Shown here: positions 9,901 to 16,874 of the stretch, one piece after another
How the letters are laid out: the number at the start of each line of letters is the position of its first letter
How positions within the stretch are numbered: the first letter of the stretch is position 1
Source: an uncultured Vogesella sp.
GTDB lineage: Bacteria; Pseudomonadota; Gammaproteobacteria; Burkholderiales; Chromobacteriaceae
Length of the DNA stretch: 20,227 bases
Assembly: GCA_946479405.1 (NCBI GenBank)
Contig: CAMLGD010000037.1
Coordinates: forward strand, 1 to 20,227
Reading direction: 5' to 3'
The notes under the pieces: model-generated
What the model was told of the DNA's origin: nothing
Database searches by the model: none
Seen by the model: the letters and a program-made list of their open reading frames with translations, nothing else
Program-made: the position numbers and the translations under genes

Positions 9901-10104
9901 CTCAAGAAAATCGCCCACGAGCTGACCGATAACCTGCGCGCCAATATCAGCGTGGACTGGTCGCAGCGCGAAAGTGTGCGTGCCAAGCTGCGCATCATGG
10001 TGAAGCGCATCTTGCGCAAATACAAATACCCGCCGGACCAGGCCGAAGACGCCGTACAACTGGTGCTGCAGCAGGCTGAGGCACTGGGGGAGGAGTGGGT
10101 GTAG
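6958..10104 (+). CDS. hsdR: Type I restriction enzyme endonuclease and translocase subunit HsdR
   Basis: HsdR translocates DNA with ATP and cuts it far from the HsdS site when the site is unmodified. The 1048-residue length is normal for the family (roughly 1000-1100). Order of domains: N-terminal PD-(D/E)xK nuclease with RRPDIIL (Asp141) and LLELKNP (Glu155, Lys157); superfamily 2 helicase core with Walker A TQGSGKS (Lys306, Ser307), DEAH (408-411), motif III FTGTPV, then the second RecA lobe with [20 protein letters not shown] (about 657-676) and QAIARVNRV (about 685-693); a helical C-terminus (about 750-1048). All catalytic residues are present. An acidic stretch ([16 protein letters not shown]) near 522-537 is a linker. 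The Shine-Dalgarno is poor. It is separated from hsdMS by the mcrBC cassette rather than adjoining it. Confidence 0.96.
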   Translation: MTEDQLEQEALSWLVETGYRHVCGYDIAPDGPDAERTDYRQPLLIERLRSAIARLNPSVPLVAREDALAQVMDLGIPSTLAANRHFHGLLVNGVPVQYQKDGETRGDFVQLIDWENEASANEFLAINQYTLKGPKHSRRPDIILFVNGLPLVLLELKNPADENADIWKAFDQIQTYKVQIPDVFQYNEILVISDGSQARMGSVSSNAERYMQWRTIDGVSLDPLGQFNELETMIRGVFAPEYLLDYLRFFVLFEDDGTLVKKIAGYHQFHAVRSAIGQVVAASRPEVAGSRKGKGGVVWHTQGSGKSITMTCFAARVMRETAMANPTIVVITDRNDLDGQLFGVFSLAQDLLREQPVQVETRQDLRAKLAGRPSGGIIFATIQKFAPDVDEDSFPTLSDRHNIVVIADEAHRTQYGFEAKLRERKQPAAANVVQEASAQYLASSYQVGYAQHLRDALPNATFVAFTGTPVSSEDRDTRAVFGDYIHIYDMQQAKEDGATVAIYYESRLAKLKLKEDELPAIDDEVDELAEDEEEDQQSKLKSKWAALEKIVGADPRIKQVAADLVAHFEQRQQAQRGKAMVVAMSRDICVHLYDAICTLRPDWHDDDPEKGAIKIVMTGSASDKALLRPHVYPKQVKKRLEKRFKDPADPLQLVIVRDMWLTGFDAPCVHTLYVDKPMKGHNLMQAIARVNRVFKDKQGGLVVDYIGIANELKAALKEYTASNGRGKPTVDAAEAWAVLEEKLDILRSLLHGFDYSDFASGGHKLLAGAANHVLGQKDGKKRFADTALQMSKAFSLCCTLDEAKAVREEVAFLQAVKVLLTKRDLSDKKRSDEEKELAIRQIIGQAVVSDEVVDIFDAVGLDKPNIGLLDDDFLAEVRNLPEKNLAVELLERLLEGEIRSKFASNVIQQKKFSDLLASVVKRYQNRSIETAQVMEELVEMAKKFRDAARRGERLGLGDDEVKFYDALANNEAAVLELGDETLKKIAHELTDNLRANISVDWSQRESVRAKLRIMVKRILRKYKYPPDQAEDAVQLVLQQAEALGEEWV

Positions 10105-10218
10105 CGAAGTAAGGGAGTGGTGGGTCGAGTTGCGTACAAACGCTGAAATACTTCCGCATGCTTAATCGACTACTCCCCTGTCTGAACATGGGTCAGAGAT
10201 ATTGCCAGTATCGTACCA

Positions 10219-10914
10219 ATGAAACCATCCAATACCCTCCTGCAAGACTTATCAAGCACCGTACCTGTTGCCATGCGAGATGATTTGCATAAGGAGCTAA
10301 TCTGCCTTGACTTGCTTTTGGCTTATTGCCAGATGGAGCTGAAGACAAACCGCAGGCGTGCTTATCGACGGGCGCAACCCGATGACACGCTGGTACACAG
10401 CATGTTGGTACAAGCGCGGCACGCGGCAAGAAAGCCGGGAATCATCCACCCGTTTATGGGCATTGGATTTTTTTTGTTACTAGCACTCTTCTTCCTACCC
10501 ATAACGCTATGTTTTCAGACCATCTACTGGTTTTTTAACAAAAGTTGCCACTTTACCGATTGGCGGCGGGATAACCTCCAAATCCAAAAGCTACGGACTG
10601 CCATCCAAGGACACGACTGCGCCTGTGGGAATATCCATAGCCTATGGTGCAAGTTTTCTCCCTCAAATGTTGGGCTATCCCGCTATGAAGGCCAGTCCTT
10701 GCTCGCAACCTGGTTATCGAACCTTTATGGAGAAAACACCAGGTACTGGGCACAAAAGTTGGATGCTGCGCTCGAACGACAGACCAGGGCTTTGGTAAGA
10801 AATCATGCGGAATTTTCACTGGGGGAAAGCGAAATACGCCTGATGGCCCCCCCTACTCCTTGGAGTGCACTCAGGGCACTGGATGACGAAATTCCTGTGC
10901 GATACCGTGATTAG
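10219..10914 (+). CDS. Predicted membrane-anchored protein of unknown function
   Basis: A 231-residue protein I do not recognise. It has a basic N-terminal cytoplasmic part (about 1-77, with KTNRRRAYRRAQ at 42-53), a hydrophobic stretch at about 79-106 (GIGFFLLLALFFLPITLCFQ) that could be one long or two short membrane passes, and a C-terminal soluble part with a small Cys cluster (CAC at about 130, Cys near 140). There is no good Shine-Dalgarno before the ATG at 10219. Its composition is less GC-rich than hsdR, suggesting separate origin. It follows hsdR by 114 bp on the same strand and precedes a long gene-free region, so it could be the last cargo gene of the same island. Role in defence is not shown by the sequence. 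Confidence 0.6.
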   Translation: MKPSNTLLQDLSSTVPVAMRDDLHKELICLDLLLAYCQMELKTNRRRAYRRAQPDDTLVHSMLVQARHAARKPGIIHPFMGIGFFLLLALFFLPITLCFQTIYWFFNKSCHFTDWRRDNLQIQKLRTAIQGHDCACGNIHSLWCKFSPSNVGLSRYEGQSLLATWLSNLYGENTRYWAQKLDAALERQTRALVRNHAEFSLGESEIRLMAPPTPWSALRALDDEIPVRYRD

Positions 10915-10988
10915 CCCGAGCAAAGAATGAGTTGTGTTATGGCTGGCATGAAATTGCCATGCTTGCATACTTGGTTGTGTGTGAAACA

Positions 10989-11375
10989 CCGTGACATAAC
11001 GTTACATCCGTTAAGTTAGCACCCGTTGGTCACTCGCTCACCATCCTCACCTCCAGATGCCATGATGCCCTGCGTTATGACCAGATTTAGGTCGCTTGCC
11101 ATTGACGGCATTGGATTGGCGAAGACGAGGAAACGGCACTTGCACCTGCGGGCAAGTTAAGGCGATACCAGAAGCTGGCTGCCATAAACCGTGACTTACC
11201 GTTACCTGGACTTCAAGCACTGACCACGGGCGTCACAGGAAACACAGAGGGACAGTTACTGCGCAAAACTTAGTGGCGAATTCCATCTGAGACATTTACG
11301 AGACAACTCCGAGGCGGGCAGAGAACTGCATCCCCTCATGGCAATCCAGCATAGACCGTAAGATAACGTAAGGTT
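10989..11375 (+). repeat. Three dispersed bipartite repeats, arm-site-like
   Basis: Copies: CCGTGACATAACGTTACAT at 10989-11007, CCGTGACTTACCGTTACCT at 11189-11207, CCGTAAGATAACGTAAGGT at 11356-11374. Each is itself two direct half-sites, CCGT(G/A)A(C/G) and (A/C)CGT(T/A)A(C/G), starting exactly 10 bp apart, one helical turn. An additional half-site CCGTTAA follows the first copy at 11008. Copies 1 and 2 start 200 bp apart, 2 and 3 start 167 bp apart, all in one orientation. This looks like a cooperative protein-binding array such as integrase arm sites or replication iterons. The binding protein is not identified. Confidence 0.55.
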
Positions 11376-11412
11376 GTTGATCGGATCGGTGTCGTCCTAG
11401 CTGAAGTTGCGC

Positions 11413-11436
11413 GACGGTATTTTTGTCGGTATTTGT
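11413..11436 (+). repeat. Tandem 12-bp repeat, GACGGTATTTTT / GTCGGTATTTGT
   Basis: Two adjacent 12-mers sharing G-CGGTATTT-T. Paired GGTATTTTTG-type direct repeats are, from memory, common close to the attachment sites of P4-like tyrosine integrases. Here no integrase gene is attached, so the assignment to an att region is inference. Confidence 0.45.
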
Positions 11437-11510
11437 AGAATGCAAAATCAAAATTAGTTATTAAAGTCAATATATTACAATCGTTATTCTGTAGACGCCG
11501 CCGCCCAAGC

Positions 11511-11540
11511 AAAGCCCTGATTTTTCAGGGCTTTTTTCTT
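11511..11540 (+). terminator. Rho-independent terminator
   Basis: Perfect 10-bp stem AAAGCCCTGA / TCAGGGCTTT around a TTTT loop, followed by a further run of T on the + strand. It ends + strand transcription, yet no gene or RNA gene reads into it directly; it may have belonged to a transcript lost or displaced by integration. Confidence 0.85.
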
Positions 11541-11552
11541 TGCATCGATAAT

Positions 11553-11574
11553 CTGGTAGCCAAACCTGGTAGCC
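11553..11574 (+). repeat. Direct repeat CTGGTAGCC, 13-bp period
   Basis: Two identical copies of CTGGTAGCC (11553-11561 and 11566-11574) separated by AAAC, placed 12 bp after the terminator. On the other strand this is GGCTACCAG twice. Tandem short repeats of this type flank many integrase attachment cores. Together with the 12-mers upstream it outlines a probable att scar. Confidence 0.5.
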
Positions 11575-11619
11575 ATTGTGTTCCTAGTGAATTTGGCACG
11601 TTTTCGCCACATAACTCGG

Positions 11620-12248
11620 TCAGTGCGACGCCCCCGGCAGCGCAACCATTAGTTCAGTAGGAAAGTTTCGCAAGTATGTCCTGGCCACTTCCGGGTTACG
11701 ACAACACAGCCAGTCTGCGTAGTGTGCCGGTGGAATGATAACCAGGCTACGCTTCTCTTCTCCGGGTTTGTGCATGCGTCGCATCAATGGTGCTCATCCG
11801 CATTGATGGCCAACTGCGTGAAGCTGTAGCTGGCAGCCCCATCCTGCCCCTGCCAGCCGCGCCACATCCCGGCCACGGCAAAGGGTTCACCAGACGCCAG
11901 ACCGATTCTGGTCCAGACATTCTTCCCACTTTCGTAGCTCGGTTCGACAAAGGCTTGCATCGGCACCAGGCATAGCTGTCCGTGATGCCACACCGATTTG
12001 TCGCTATGCAGTTGCCCGACCGTCTCGGCACGGGCGTTCAGGGTAGTGAAACGCTTGCCTGGTAGCAGATGGGGTTTCGGGATGAAGCCGTATGACCCCA
12101 TGAAGGCAAAGGGCACCTCACCGGTATAGATGAGTAACGGCACTCGATAGTCCTGCCAGATATCGGGCTTCCAGTCTTCCTCGGGCGGATCGACAAGAAA
12201 GTACTGCGCCAGTTGCTAACGGGTGGGTGGAATGAAGTTTACACACAT
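11620..12248 (-). pseudogene. SRAP (SOS response-associated peptidase, YedK/HMCES-like) pseudogene
   Basis: SRAP proteins form a covalent link to abasic sites in single-stranded DNA through Cys2. Reading the minus strand from ATG 12248 gives MCVNFIPPTR, then an amber codon (12216-12218), then QLAQYFLVDPPEEDWKPDIW, continuing through VASYGFIPK-type sequence (GSYGFIPKPHLLPGKRF), NARAETVGQL, LCLVPMQAFVEPSYESGK, GEPFAVAGMWRGW and SFTQLAINADEH. At about 11787-11790 one C is missing (CAC CAT TGA where CAC CCA TTG ATG is expected); in the next frame the normal C-terminus follows (LMRRMHKPGEEKRSLVIIPP ... VALPGASH, stop 11620-11622). Restored length is about 209 residues, normal for this subfamily. 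Catalytic Cys2 and the Asn-Ala-Arg-Ala-Glu motif remain, so decay is recent. It diverges from umuDC with 76 bp between starts. Confidence 0.88.
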
Positions 12249-12272
12249 GGCAGAAGTTTAGTTTCAGGGGGC

Positions 12273-12317
12273 TTGGTGTTAATTTTGATTTCGTACATAA
12301 TCAAACAAACCAAGGAG
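12273..12317 (+). promoter_or_regulatory. Putative umuDC promoter with overlapping dyad operator and ribosome site
   Basis: A candidate sigma-70 promoter is TTGGTG (12273-12278), 17 bp, CATAAT (12296-12301). Over the -10 lies a dyad TTGATTTCGTACATAATCAA (12285-12304): 6-bp arms match perfectly, with a symmetric GTAC centre. This is where a repressor site should be, but it does not fit the CTGT-N8-ACAG LexA box, and I see no such box between the two divergent genes. AAGGAG at 12312-12317 is a strong ribosome site for umuD. Confidence 0.5.
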
Positions 12318-12324
12318 CTCACCC

Positions 12325-12753
12325 ATGATCACCGCGTTGTTTTCCCCTTCCCTGCAGCCGCCACGACAGCCTCTCCCGGTGTATGGCGCCACGGTCCCGG
12401 CAGGCTTTCCCTCTCCTGCTGACGACTATCTTGAGACCCGACTGGATCTCAATGATTTGCTGATTCACGATCCGGTAGCGACCTTCATGGTACGTGTCAG
12501 TGGTGACAGCATGATCGGTGCAGGCATTGGCAGTGGGGATGTGCTGGTGGTGGATCGCGGCATCGAGCCGGCCAATGGCCACATCGTGCTGGCCATCGTG
12601 GATGGCGAGTTCACGGTCAAACGACTACAGAAGCAAGCCGCCGGCGTGTGTCTTCACCCGGAGAATCCAGCCTATCCGCCAATCCAGTTACAGCCTGGGC
12701 AGGAACTGCAGATCTGGGGGGTCGTGACGGGCTGTGTTAAGTCTTTTTTGTAG
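12325..12753 (+). CDS. umuD: UmuD-like autoproteolytic subunit of DNA polymerase V (S24 family)
   Basis: UmuD is cleaved by itself when RecA filaments form; the product UmuD' joins UmuC to form the translesion polymerase V. The 142-residue protein has the expected cleavage site Ala26-Gly27 ([12 protein letters not shown]), the nucleophile Ser62 in VSGDSM and the general base Lys99 in FTVKRL, matching Ser60 and Lys97 of E. coli UmuD. Length is normal and there is no DNA-binding domain, which rules out LexA or a phage repressor. A strong AAGGAG precedes the ATG by 7 bases. umuC follows after 11 bp, making an operon. Regulation by SOS is expected from the family, but a canonical LexA box is not visible upstream. 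Confidence 0.94.
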   Translation: MITALFSPSLQPPRQPLPVYGATVPAGFPSPADDYLETRLDLNDLLIHDPVATFMVRVSGDSMIGAGIGSGDVLVVDRGIEPANGHIVLAIVDGEFTVKRLQKQAAGVCLHPENPAYPPIQLQPGQELQIWGVVTGCVKSFL

Positions 12754-12764
12754 GTTGCCGTGTC

Positions 12765-14030
12765 ATGTCGCTTTTTGCACTGGTTGATGGCAACAGCTTT
12801 TACGCCAGCTGTGAGCGGGTGTTCCGGCCAGATCTGATCGACCAACCCATCGTCGTCCTCAGCAACAATGACGGTTGCGTGGTAGCACGTAGTGCCGAAG
12901 CCAAAGCCCTGGGCATCAAGGGATTTGTGCCCTACTTCGAGATCCGCCAGCTGTGTGAACGACATGGCGTCGCGGTGTTCAGCTCAAACTATGCGCTGTA
13001 TGGCGATATGTCTTCACGAATGATGCGGGTGATCGCTGAATGGGGCATCGAGCAGGAGGTATACAGCATCGATGAGTCATTCATCTCCGTAGAAGGCATT
13101 CCCAATCTGCGGGCACATGCCTCGTGTTTGCGCGCAGACGTCTTGCGCCGGGTGGGGATACCGACCTGCGTCGGTATCGGAGCAAGCAAGACATTGGCCA
13201 AACTGGCCAACCATGTCGGCAAGGTGTTCCCCAAAGCCCAGGGGGTCTTTGCCTGGGACTGGCTGACACCTGAATGGCAAGACAAGCTGATGGCACGCAT
13301 TGATGTGGGCGAAGTGTGGGGTATTGGCCGCCAACTGTCGAAGAAGTTAGCCAGCATGGGGATTTATTCCGCACTGGATTTGAAGCACGCAGACGAGAAG
13401 GCCATTCGCCGTCAGTTCAATGTGGTGGTCGAGCGAACGGTCGCTGAGCTGAACGGGGTGAGTTGCCTCACCATGGAAGAGGTCAGCCCAAACAAGCAGC
13501 AGATCATTGCCAGTCGCAGCTTTGGCCACCTGGTGAGCGATCTAGATACCCTCACCAACAGTCTGACGCATCACGCCTGTCGTGCCGCCGAAAAAATGCG
13601 GATGCAACGTAGCGAGGCTCGCCTGGTCGCCGTTCACATCACCACGAATCGATTCCGGCAGCAAGATGCGCAATACAGCGGCTGGCAGGTGGTGCCGCTG
13701 ATTCACCCCTCTGCAGATAGTGCCGCCATCACTCAAGCGGCCCTGGCGGTGCTACAGCAGCTCTATCGTCCTGGCTACCGCTACAAGAAGGCCGGCATTG
13801 CACTGATGGACATTACCCCTGCTGGACAAGAGCAGCATGACTTGTTCTCTCCCCTGCCCGACCCGAGACGCGCACTGCTGATGTCGGTGATGGACCACAT
13901 CAATCGGGAATATGGGCGGGCCACACTACGCTTGGGCAGTGAAGGCGTAAAAAAAGACCGGGCCATGCGGCAAGAAAAGAGGTCGCCACGCTGGACGACC
14001 TGCTGGGAGGAAATTATCAGGGCCAATTAG
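12765..14030 (+). CDS. umuC: UmuC-like Y-family DNA polymerase V catalytic subunit
   Basis: Error-prone translesion polymerase copying past lesions together with UmuD'2 and RecA. The 421-residue protein is full-length. Palm motifs are intact: [14 protein letters not shown] (Asp8), and YSIDES with Asp103-Glu104, the metal ligands equivalent to Asp101-Glu102 of E. coli UmuC. Then [14 protein letters not shown], the helix-hairpin region [17 protein letters not shown], the little-finger domain, and a beta-clamp motif QHDLF (357-361; consensus QL(S/D)LF). The C-terminus (LSPRYTT-like [15 protein letters not shown]) matches the family. Translation probably depends partly on umuD, as only a weak AGG lies before the ATG. 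It converges on clcB, with a 194-bp gap holding no strong terminator. Confidence 0.95.
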   Translation: MSLFALVDGNSFYASCERVFRPDLIDQPIVVLSNNDGCVVARSAEAKALGIKGFVPYFEIRQLCERHGVAVFSSNYALYGDMSSRMMRVIAEWGIEQEVYSIDESFISVEGIPNLRAHASCLRADVLRRVGIPTCVGIGASKTLAKLANHVGKVFPKAQGVFAWDWLTPEWQDKLMARIDVGEVWGIGRQLSKKLASMGIYSALDLKHADEKAIRRQFNVVVERTVAELNGVSCLTMEEVSPNKQQIIASRSFGHLVSDLDTLTNSLTHHACRAAEKMRMQRSEARLVAVHITTNRFRQQDAQYSGWQVVPLIHPSADSAAITQAALAVLQQLYRPGYRYKKAGIALMDITPAGQEQHDLFSPLPDPRRALLMSVMDHINREYGRATLRLGSEGVKKDRAMRQEKRSPRWTTCWEEIIRAN

Positions 14031-14224
14031 CTGTCTGTAGTTCGGCCAGAGCGGCCATCCCGATTTTGCAGATATCTAGACTGCTTTCTGAAGGAAAGCC
14101 GCCTTATCTTATTGTTATTGCTACTAATGTAGGCCAAGCATCCGCGGCAGGCTGTAAAGCACAATATCGCTAGTACTGGCTGACACAGAATTTCAGCCAA
14201 ATGCAATATGGCGGGCTGACTGCA

Positions 14225-15886
14225 CTACAAGAATTGCCAGCGGTTTCCCAACAGTTTCAACAGGTCATTCTTTCTCAAATGCCCTAATAGCGCCCCATCA
14301 TCCCCAATAACTGGTAGGCGCTCGCCATGATGTGCAAGCATCAGCTCCAGGCTTTCGGCCAGGCTCATCCTGGCACTGACTCTCGGGAAATCCCGTCGAA
14401 TTATGGCATCGGGGATGGTGCTATCCAGGTTGACTCCCTGCTGCTGGAGTCGATAAAAATCATGAATCGGCACCGCGCCCATGAAGCCATGCGTGGGGTG
14501 GGTGATGTAAACATGCTGCCAGCGCCATTCGGCAAAGGTATCTGCCAACTGCTTCAGACTGGCGGGATAGCACAGATGTGGTGTGTCCTGCTGCATGACT
14601 TGCAACACAGATTTTTGCACACTCTCCTCCTCGGGCAGGGCATGAGCATAAATCGAGCGGCAACCAAGCATGCGGACGGTCAGATGTGCCGTGGCCACAG
14701 CCAGCATCAACGGTACGGTAACACCGGGGGTGCGGGTCATTTCAAATAGCATGATGATGGCCATCAACGGCGCCTGGGTGGCACCTGCCAGAAAAGCCCC
14801 CATGCCGGCCACTATCCACAACGGGCCGGCGGCCTGCCCCGTTAGCGCCTGTACCGCCAGGCCACACACGGCCCCCAATACAGCACCGACAAACAAGGTC
14901 GGAGTGAATATACCGCCAACGGCCCCCGAGCCTGTGGCGGCCGCAGTGGCCACGAGCTTGCAGACCAGCACCCCCAGCAACACACCGACGGGCCATGGGG
15001 CGTGCAATAGCTGATCAATGCTGCTGTAGCCATTGCCCCATACATGGGGAGTCAGCAGGGACAGCCCGCCGACCACCGCGCCGCCGGCTCCCAGCTTCAG
15101 CCACAGCGGTAGCGGCCAGCAGCCGAATAAGACCTTGCTCCACTGCAACAGTCGCTGAAAGCACGGCAACAACAAGCCGGCCATCAGCCCCAAGCCACCA
15201 AACCATAGCCAGGCGGTGCCACTATGCAATGCCAGCGGTGGCAATTGATATATGGCCGCATCGTCAAACAGACTGGCACTGACCAGCTGCGCGCAGGCTG
15301 CTGCCAACAGTAGGGGCCCGAGTGTTTCGATGGCGATGGAGCGGACAATGATTTCCCCGACAAATAGGGCGCCGGAAATTGGTGTGTTATAGGCAGCGCT
15401 GACACCGGCAGCCGCACCGCATGCCAGTAACAGGCGGCGGTGGGCGGAGCTCAGTTGTGCGAGCTGGCCAGCCAAGCTTCCCATCAAGGCGGCCAACTGG
15501 ATCATTGAGCCTTCGCGGCCGATTGAGCTGCCGGAGATGATAGATGCCGCCGACGATGCGGCACGCAGCAGTGTGGCACGCAGCGACAAACGGCCGTTGC
15601 CCAGCGTGATACTTTCCATGTAGTCGGACGCATGCTGGGGTACTGGAGGCAGCTGCTGCAGTAGCCAGCCCGCCACAATGCCGCCAAGGATGGGCGTCAG
15701 CAGCCGTAACGCCGGGGAAAGCGCACCGGCCACCAGCACCGGGCTGCCGCTGCCACCAAACCACCAGTGGCTTGCCCCATCCAGCAGCAGGCGAAACCCG
15801 TGAGTGGCCAGGGCCCCTAGGCAACCGGTGATCGCCGCGGCCAGCAGCAGCGACAATCTACGCAAGGTGGCAGGATGCAGATACAT
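14225..15886 (-). CDS. clcB: ClC-family anion channel/transporter with CBS pair, ClcB type
   Basis: An integral inner-membrane ClC protein of 553 residues, about 415 of membrane domain and a C-terminal CBS pair (about 430-553), usually a nucleotide-sensing module. Signature regions: SIGREGSMIQ (121-130) with the gating glutamate Glu125, NTPISGALFVGEIIVRSIAI (167-186), and GSGAVGGIFTPTLFVGA. The position of the proton glutamate of CLC-ec1 (Glu203) is Ile179 here. FVGEII followed by SIAIETLGPLL closely recalls E. coli ClcB (EIV...SIAMESFGP). It begins 6 bp after the choX stop, with little ribosome site of its own, so it is probably coupled to the betC-choX transcript. Transported anion (chloride, sulfate or other) cannot be read from the sequence. 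Confidence 0.88.
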   Translation of the reverse strand: MYLHPATLRRLSLLLAAAITGCLGALATHGFRLLLDGASHWWFGGSGSPVLVAGALSPALRLLTPILGGIVAGWLLQQLPPVPQHASDYMESITLGNGRLSLRATLLRAASSAASIISGSSIGREGSMIQLAALMGSLAGQLAQLSSAHRRLLLACGAAAGVSAAYNTPISGALFVGEIIVRSIAIETLGPLLLAAACAQLVSASLFDDAAIYQLPPLALHSGTAWLWFGGLGLMAGLLLPCFQRLLQWSKVLFGCWPLPLWLKLGAGGAVVGGLSLLTPHVWGNGYSSIDQLLHAPWPVGVLLGVLVCKLVATAAATGSGAVGGIFTPTLFVGAVLGAVCGLAVQALTGQAAGPLWIVAGMGAFLAGATQAPLMAIIMLFEMTRTPGVTVPLMLAVATAHLTVRMLGCRSIYAHALPEEESVQKSVLQVMQQDTPHLCYPASLKQLADTFAEWRWQHVYITHPTHGFMGAVPIHDFYRLQQQGVNLDSTIPDAIIRRDFPRVSARMSLAESLELMLAHHGERLPVIGDDGALLGHLRKNDLLKLLGNRWQFL

Positions 15887-15892
15887 GACGGC

Positions 15893-16843
15893 TTACTTGA
15901 GCTGCAGTGCTTTCTTGACGGCCAGCAGGCCATCGTCGCCCAGGGTGGTCTGTACCCCGCTCAGCCAGCTGACCAGCAACTGTGGTGATTGCTTCAGTGC
16001 GGCTCTGGCGGCCTCCTTGGGGTTCTGTTTCTTGTCCAGGATGTCGGTGATGATGCGGTTTTCCAGATCAACGTTGAATTTCATCTGGGCGAACAGCTTG
16101 CCGGCATTGGGACACTGGTTGGTAAACCCCTTGCGGGTGACAGTATGCACACTGGCGCTGCCATACTTTGGACCAAAGTAAGTGTCACCCCCCGCAAGAT
16201 AATTGAGCTTGAACTTGGTGTTCATGGCATGCGGTTCCCAGGCCAGGAACACAACGAAGTCCTTGGCGGCCACCTTGCGGGTGACCTGGCTCAGCATGCC
16301 GGCCTCGCTGGACTCGATAAGCTGCCAGTCCCCCAGGCTGAAATCCTTGGCTTTTATCATGTTCTGGATATTGCGGTTGGCTGGGGCTCCTGCTTCGATG
16401 CCGTAAATCCGACGCCCAAACTTGTCAGCGTATTTTTGCAGGTCGGCGAAGCTCGTGACCCCTGCCGCTGCGACATACGCCGGGACCGCCAGGGTGAATT
16501 TGGCCTGGTCGAGATTGCTTTGCACGGACTCGATCGAGCCGTCCTTGATGAGGCCTTCGACCATCGGCTTCTGTGCGGGCATCCAGTTCCCGAGAAACAC
16601 ATCGGCCTGTCCCATCTGCAAGCCGCGATAGATGATGGGGACCGACAGCGTATCGACTTTCTGACGATAGCCCAGCGCATCCAGCACGAAGCCGGCCATC
16701 GCGTTGGTGGCGGAGATATCCGCCCAGCCAGGTTCTGGCATGCGGATGGTTACGCAAGACTCCGGATCAGTGGCACCGGCCGCATGACTAGCGGCCAGCG
16801 CGAATAAGGCAAATGACAGGGTGAACGTGAGTGGGTGACGCAT
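15893..16843 (-). CDS. choX: Choline ABC transporter periplasmic binding protein ChoX
   Basis: Periplasmic binding protein for choline (and related compounds) of the glycine-betaine/choline class. The first 24 or so residues form a Sec signal peptide (MRHPLTFTLSFALFALAASH, cleavage after about AAGA). The aromatic-box residues expected from S. meliloti ChoX are visible: PGWADI (Trp40, Asp42), LGNWMPA (Trp87), AGAPANRN (Asn156) and LAWEPHAMN (Trp202). Length 316 is normal. The start at 16843 has AAGGAG 11 bp upstream; the open frame extends further upstream into betC but lacks any signal sequence there. It follows betC by 31 bp. No ChoW permease or ChoV ATPase is in the window, so the transporter partners must be elsewhere. 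Confidence 0.93.
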   Translation of the reverse strand: MRHPLTFTLSFALFALAASHAAGATDPESCVTIRMPEPGWADISATNAMAGFVLDALGYRQKVDTLSVPIIYRGLQMGQADVFLGNWMPAQKPMVEGLIKDGSIESVQSNLDQAKFTLAVPAYVAAAGVTSFADLQKYADKFGRRIYGIEAGAPANRNIQNMIKAKDFSLGDWQLIESSEAGMLSQVTRKVAAKDFVVFLAWEPHAMNTKFKLNYLAGGDTYFGPKYGSASVHTVTRKGFTNQCPNAGKLFAQMKFNVDLENRIITDILDKKQNPKEAARAALKQSPQLLVSWLSGVQTTLGDDGLLAVKKALQLK

Positions 16844-16874
16844 GATTACCTGCTCCTTTGTGTCGGCGATGGGC

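Larger units (their letters stand above)
10915..11619. other. Gene-free region with attachment-site-like repeats
   Basis: About 700 bp where no frame on either strand looks like a protein. What it holds: three bipartite repeats (10989, 11189, 11356), a tandem 12-mer (11413-11436), a rho-independent terminator (11511-11540) and a CTGGTAGCC repeat pair (11553-11574). The part from about 11440 to 11490 is strongly AT-rich (AAAATCAAAATTAG..., AATATATTACAAT). I looked for a tRNA and an integrase fragment here and found neither. Confidence 0.6.

Noticed and set aside
8938..10059. 373-codon minus-strand frame
   Set aside because: Same effect, opposite the helicase C-terminal half of hsdR; no recognisable protein features.
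11440..11545. tRNA gene ahead of the terminator (GCCGCCCA before AAGCAAAGCCC)
   Set aside because: No matching 5' acceptor strand or cloverleaf arms can be found in the AT-rich 80 bases upstream.
12249..12324. Canonical LexA box for umuDC
   Set aside because: No CTG-N10-CAG with a plausible centre is present; only the TTGATT/AATCAA dyad.
14178..14198. Hairpin GGCTGA-N9-TCAGCC as terminator between umuC and clcB
   Set aside because: Only 6 bp of stem and no T-run on either strand, so not called as a terminator.
15989..16807. 272-codon + strand frame opposite choX
   Set aside because: Mirror of choX codons; choX has signal peptide and ligand residues, this has nothing.
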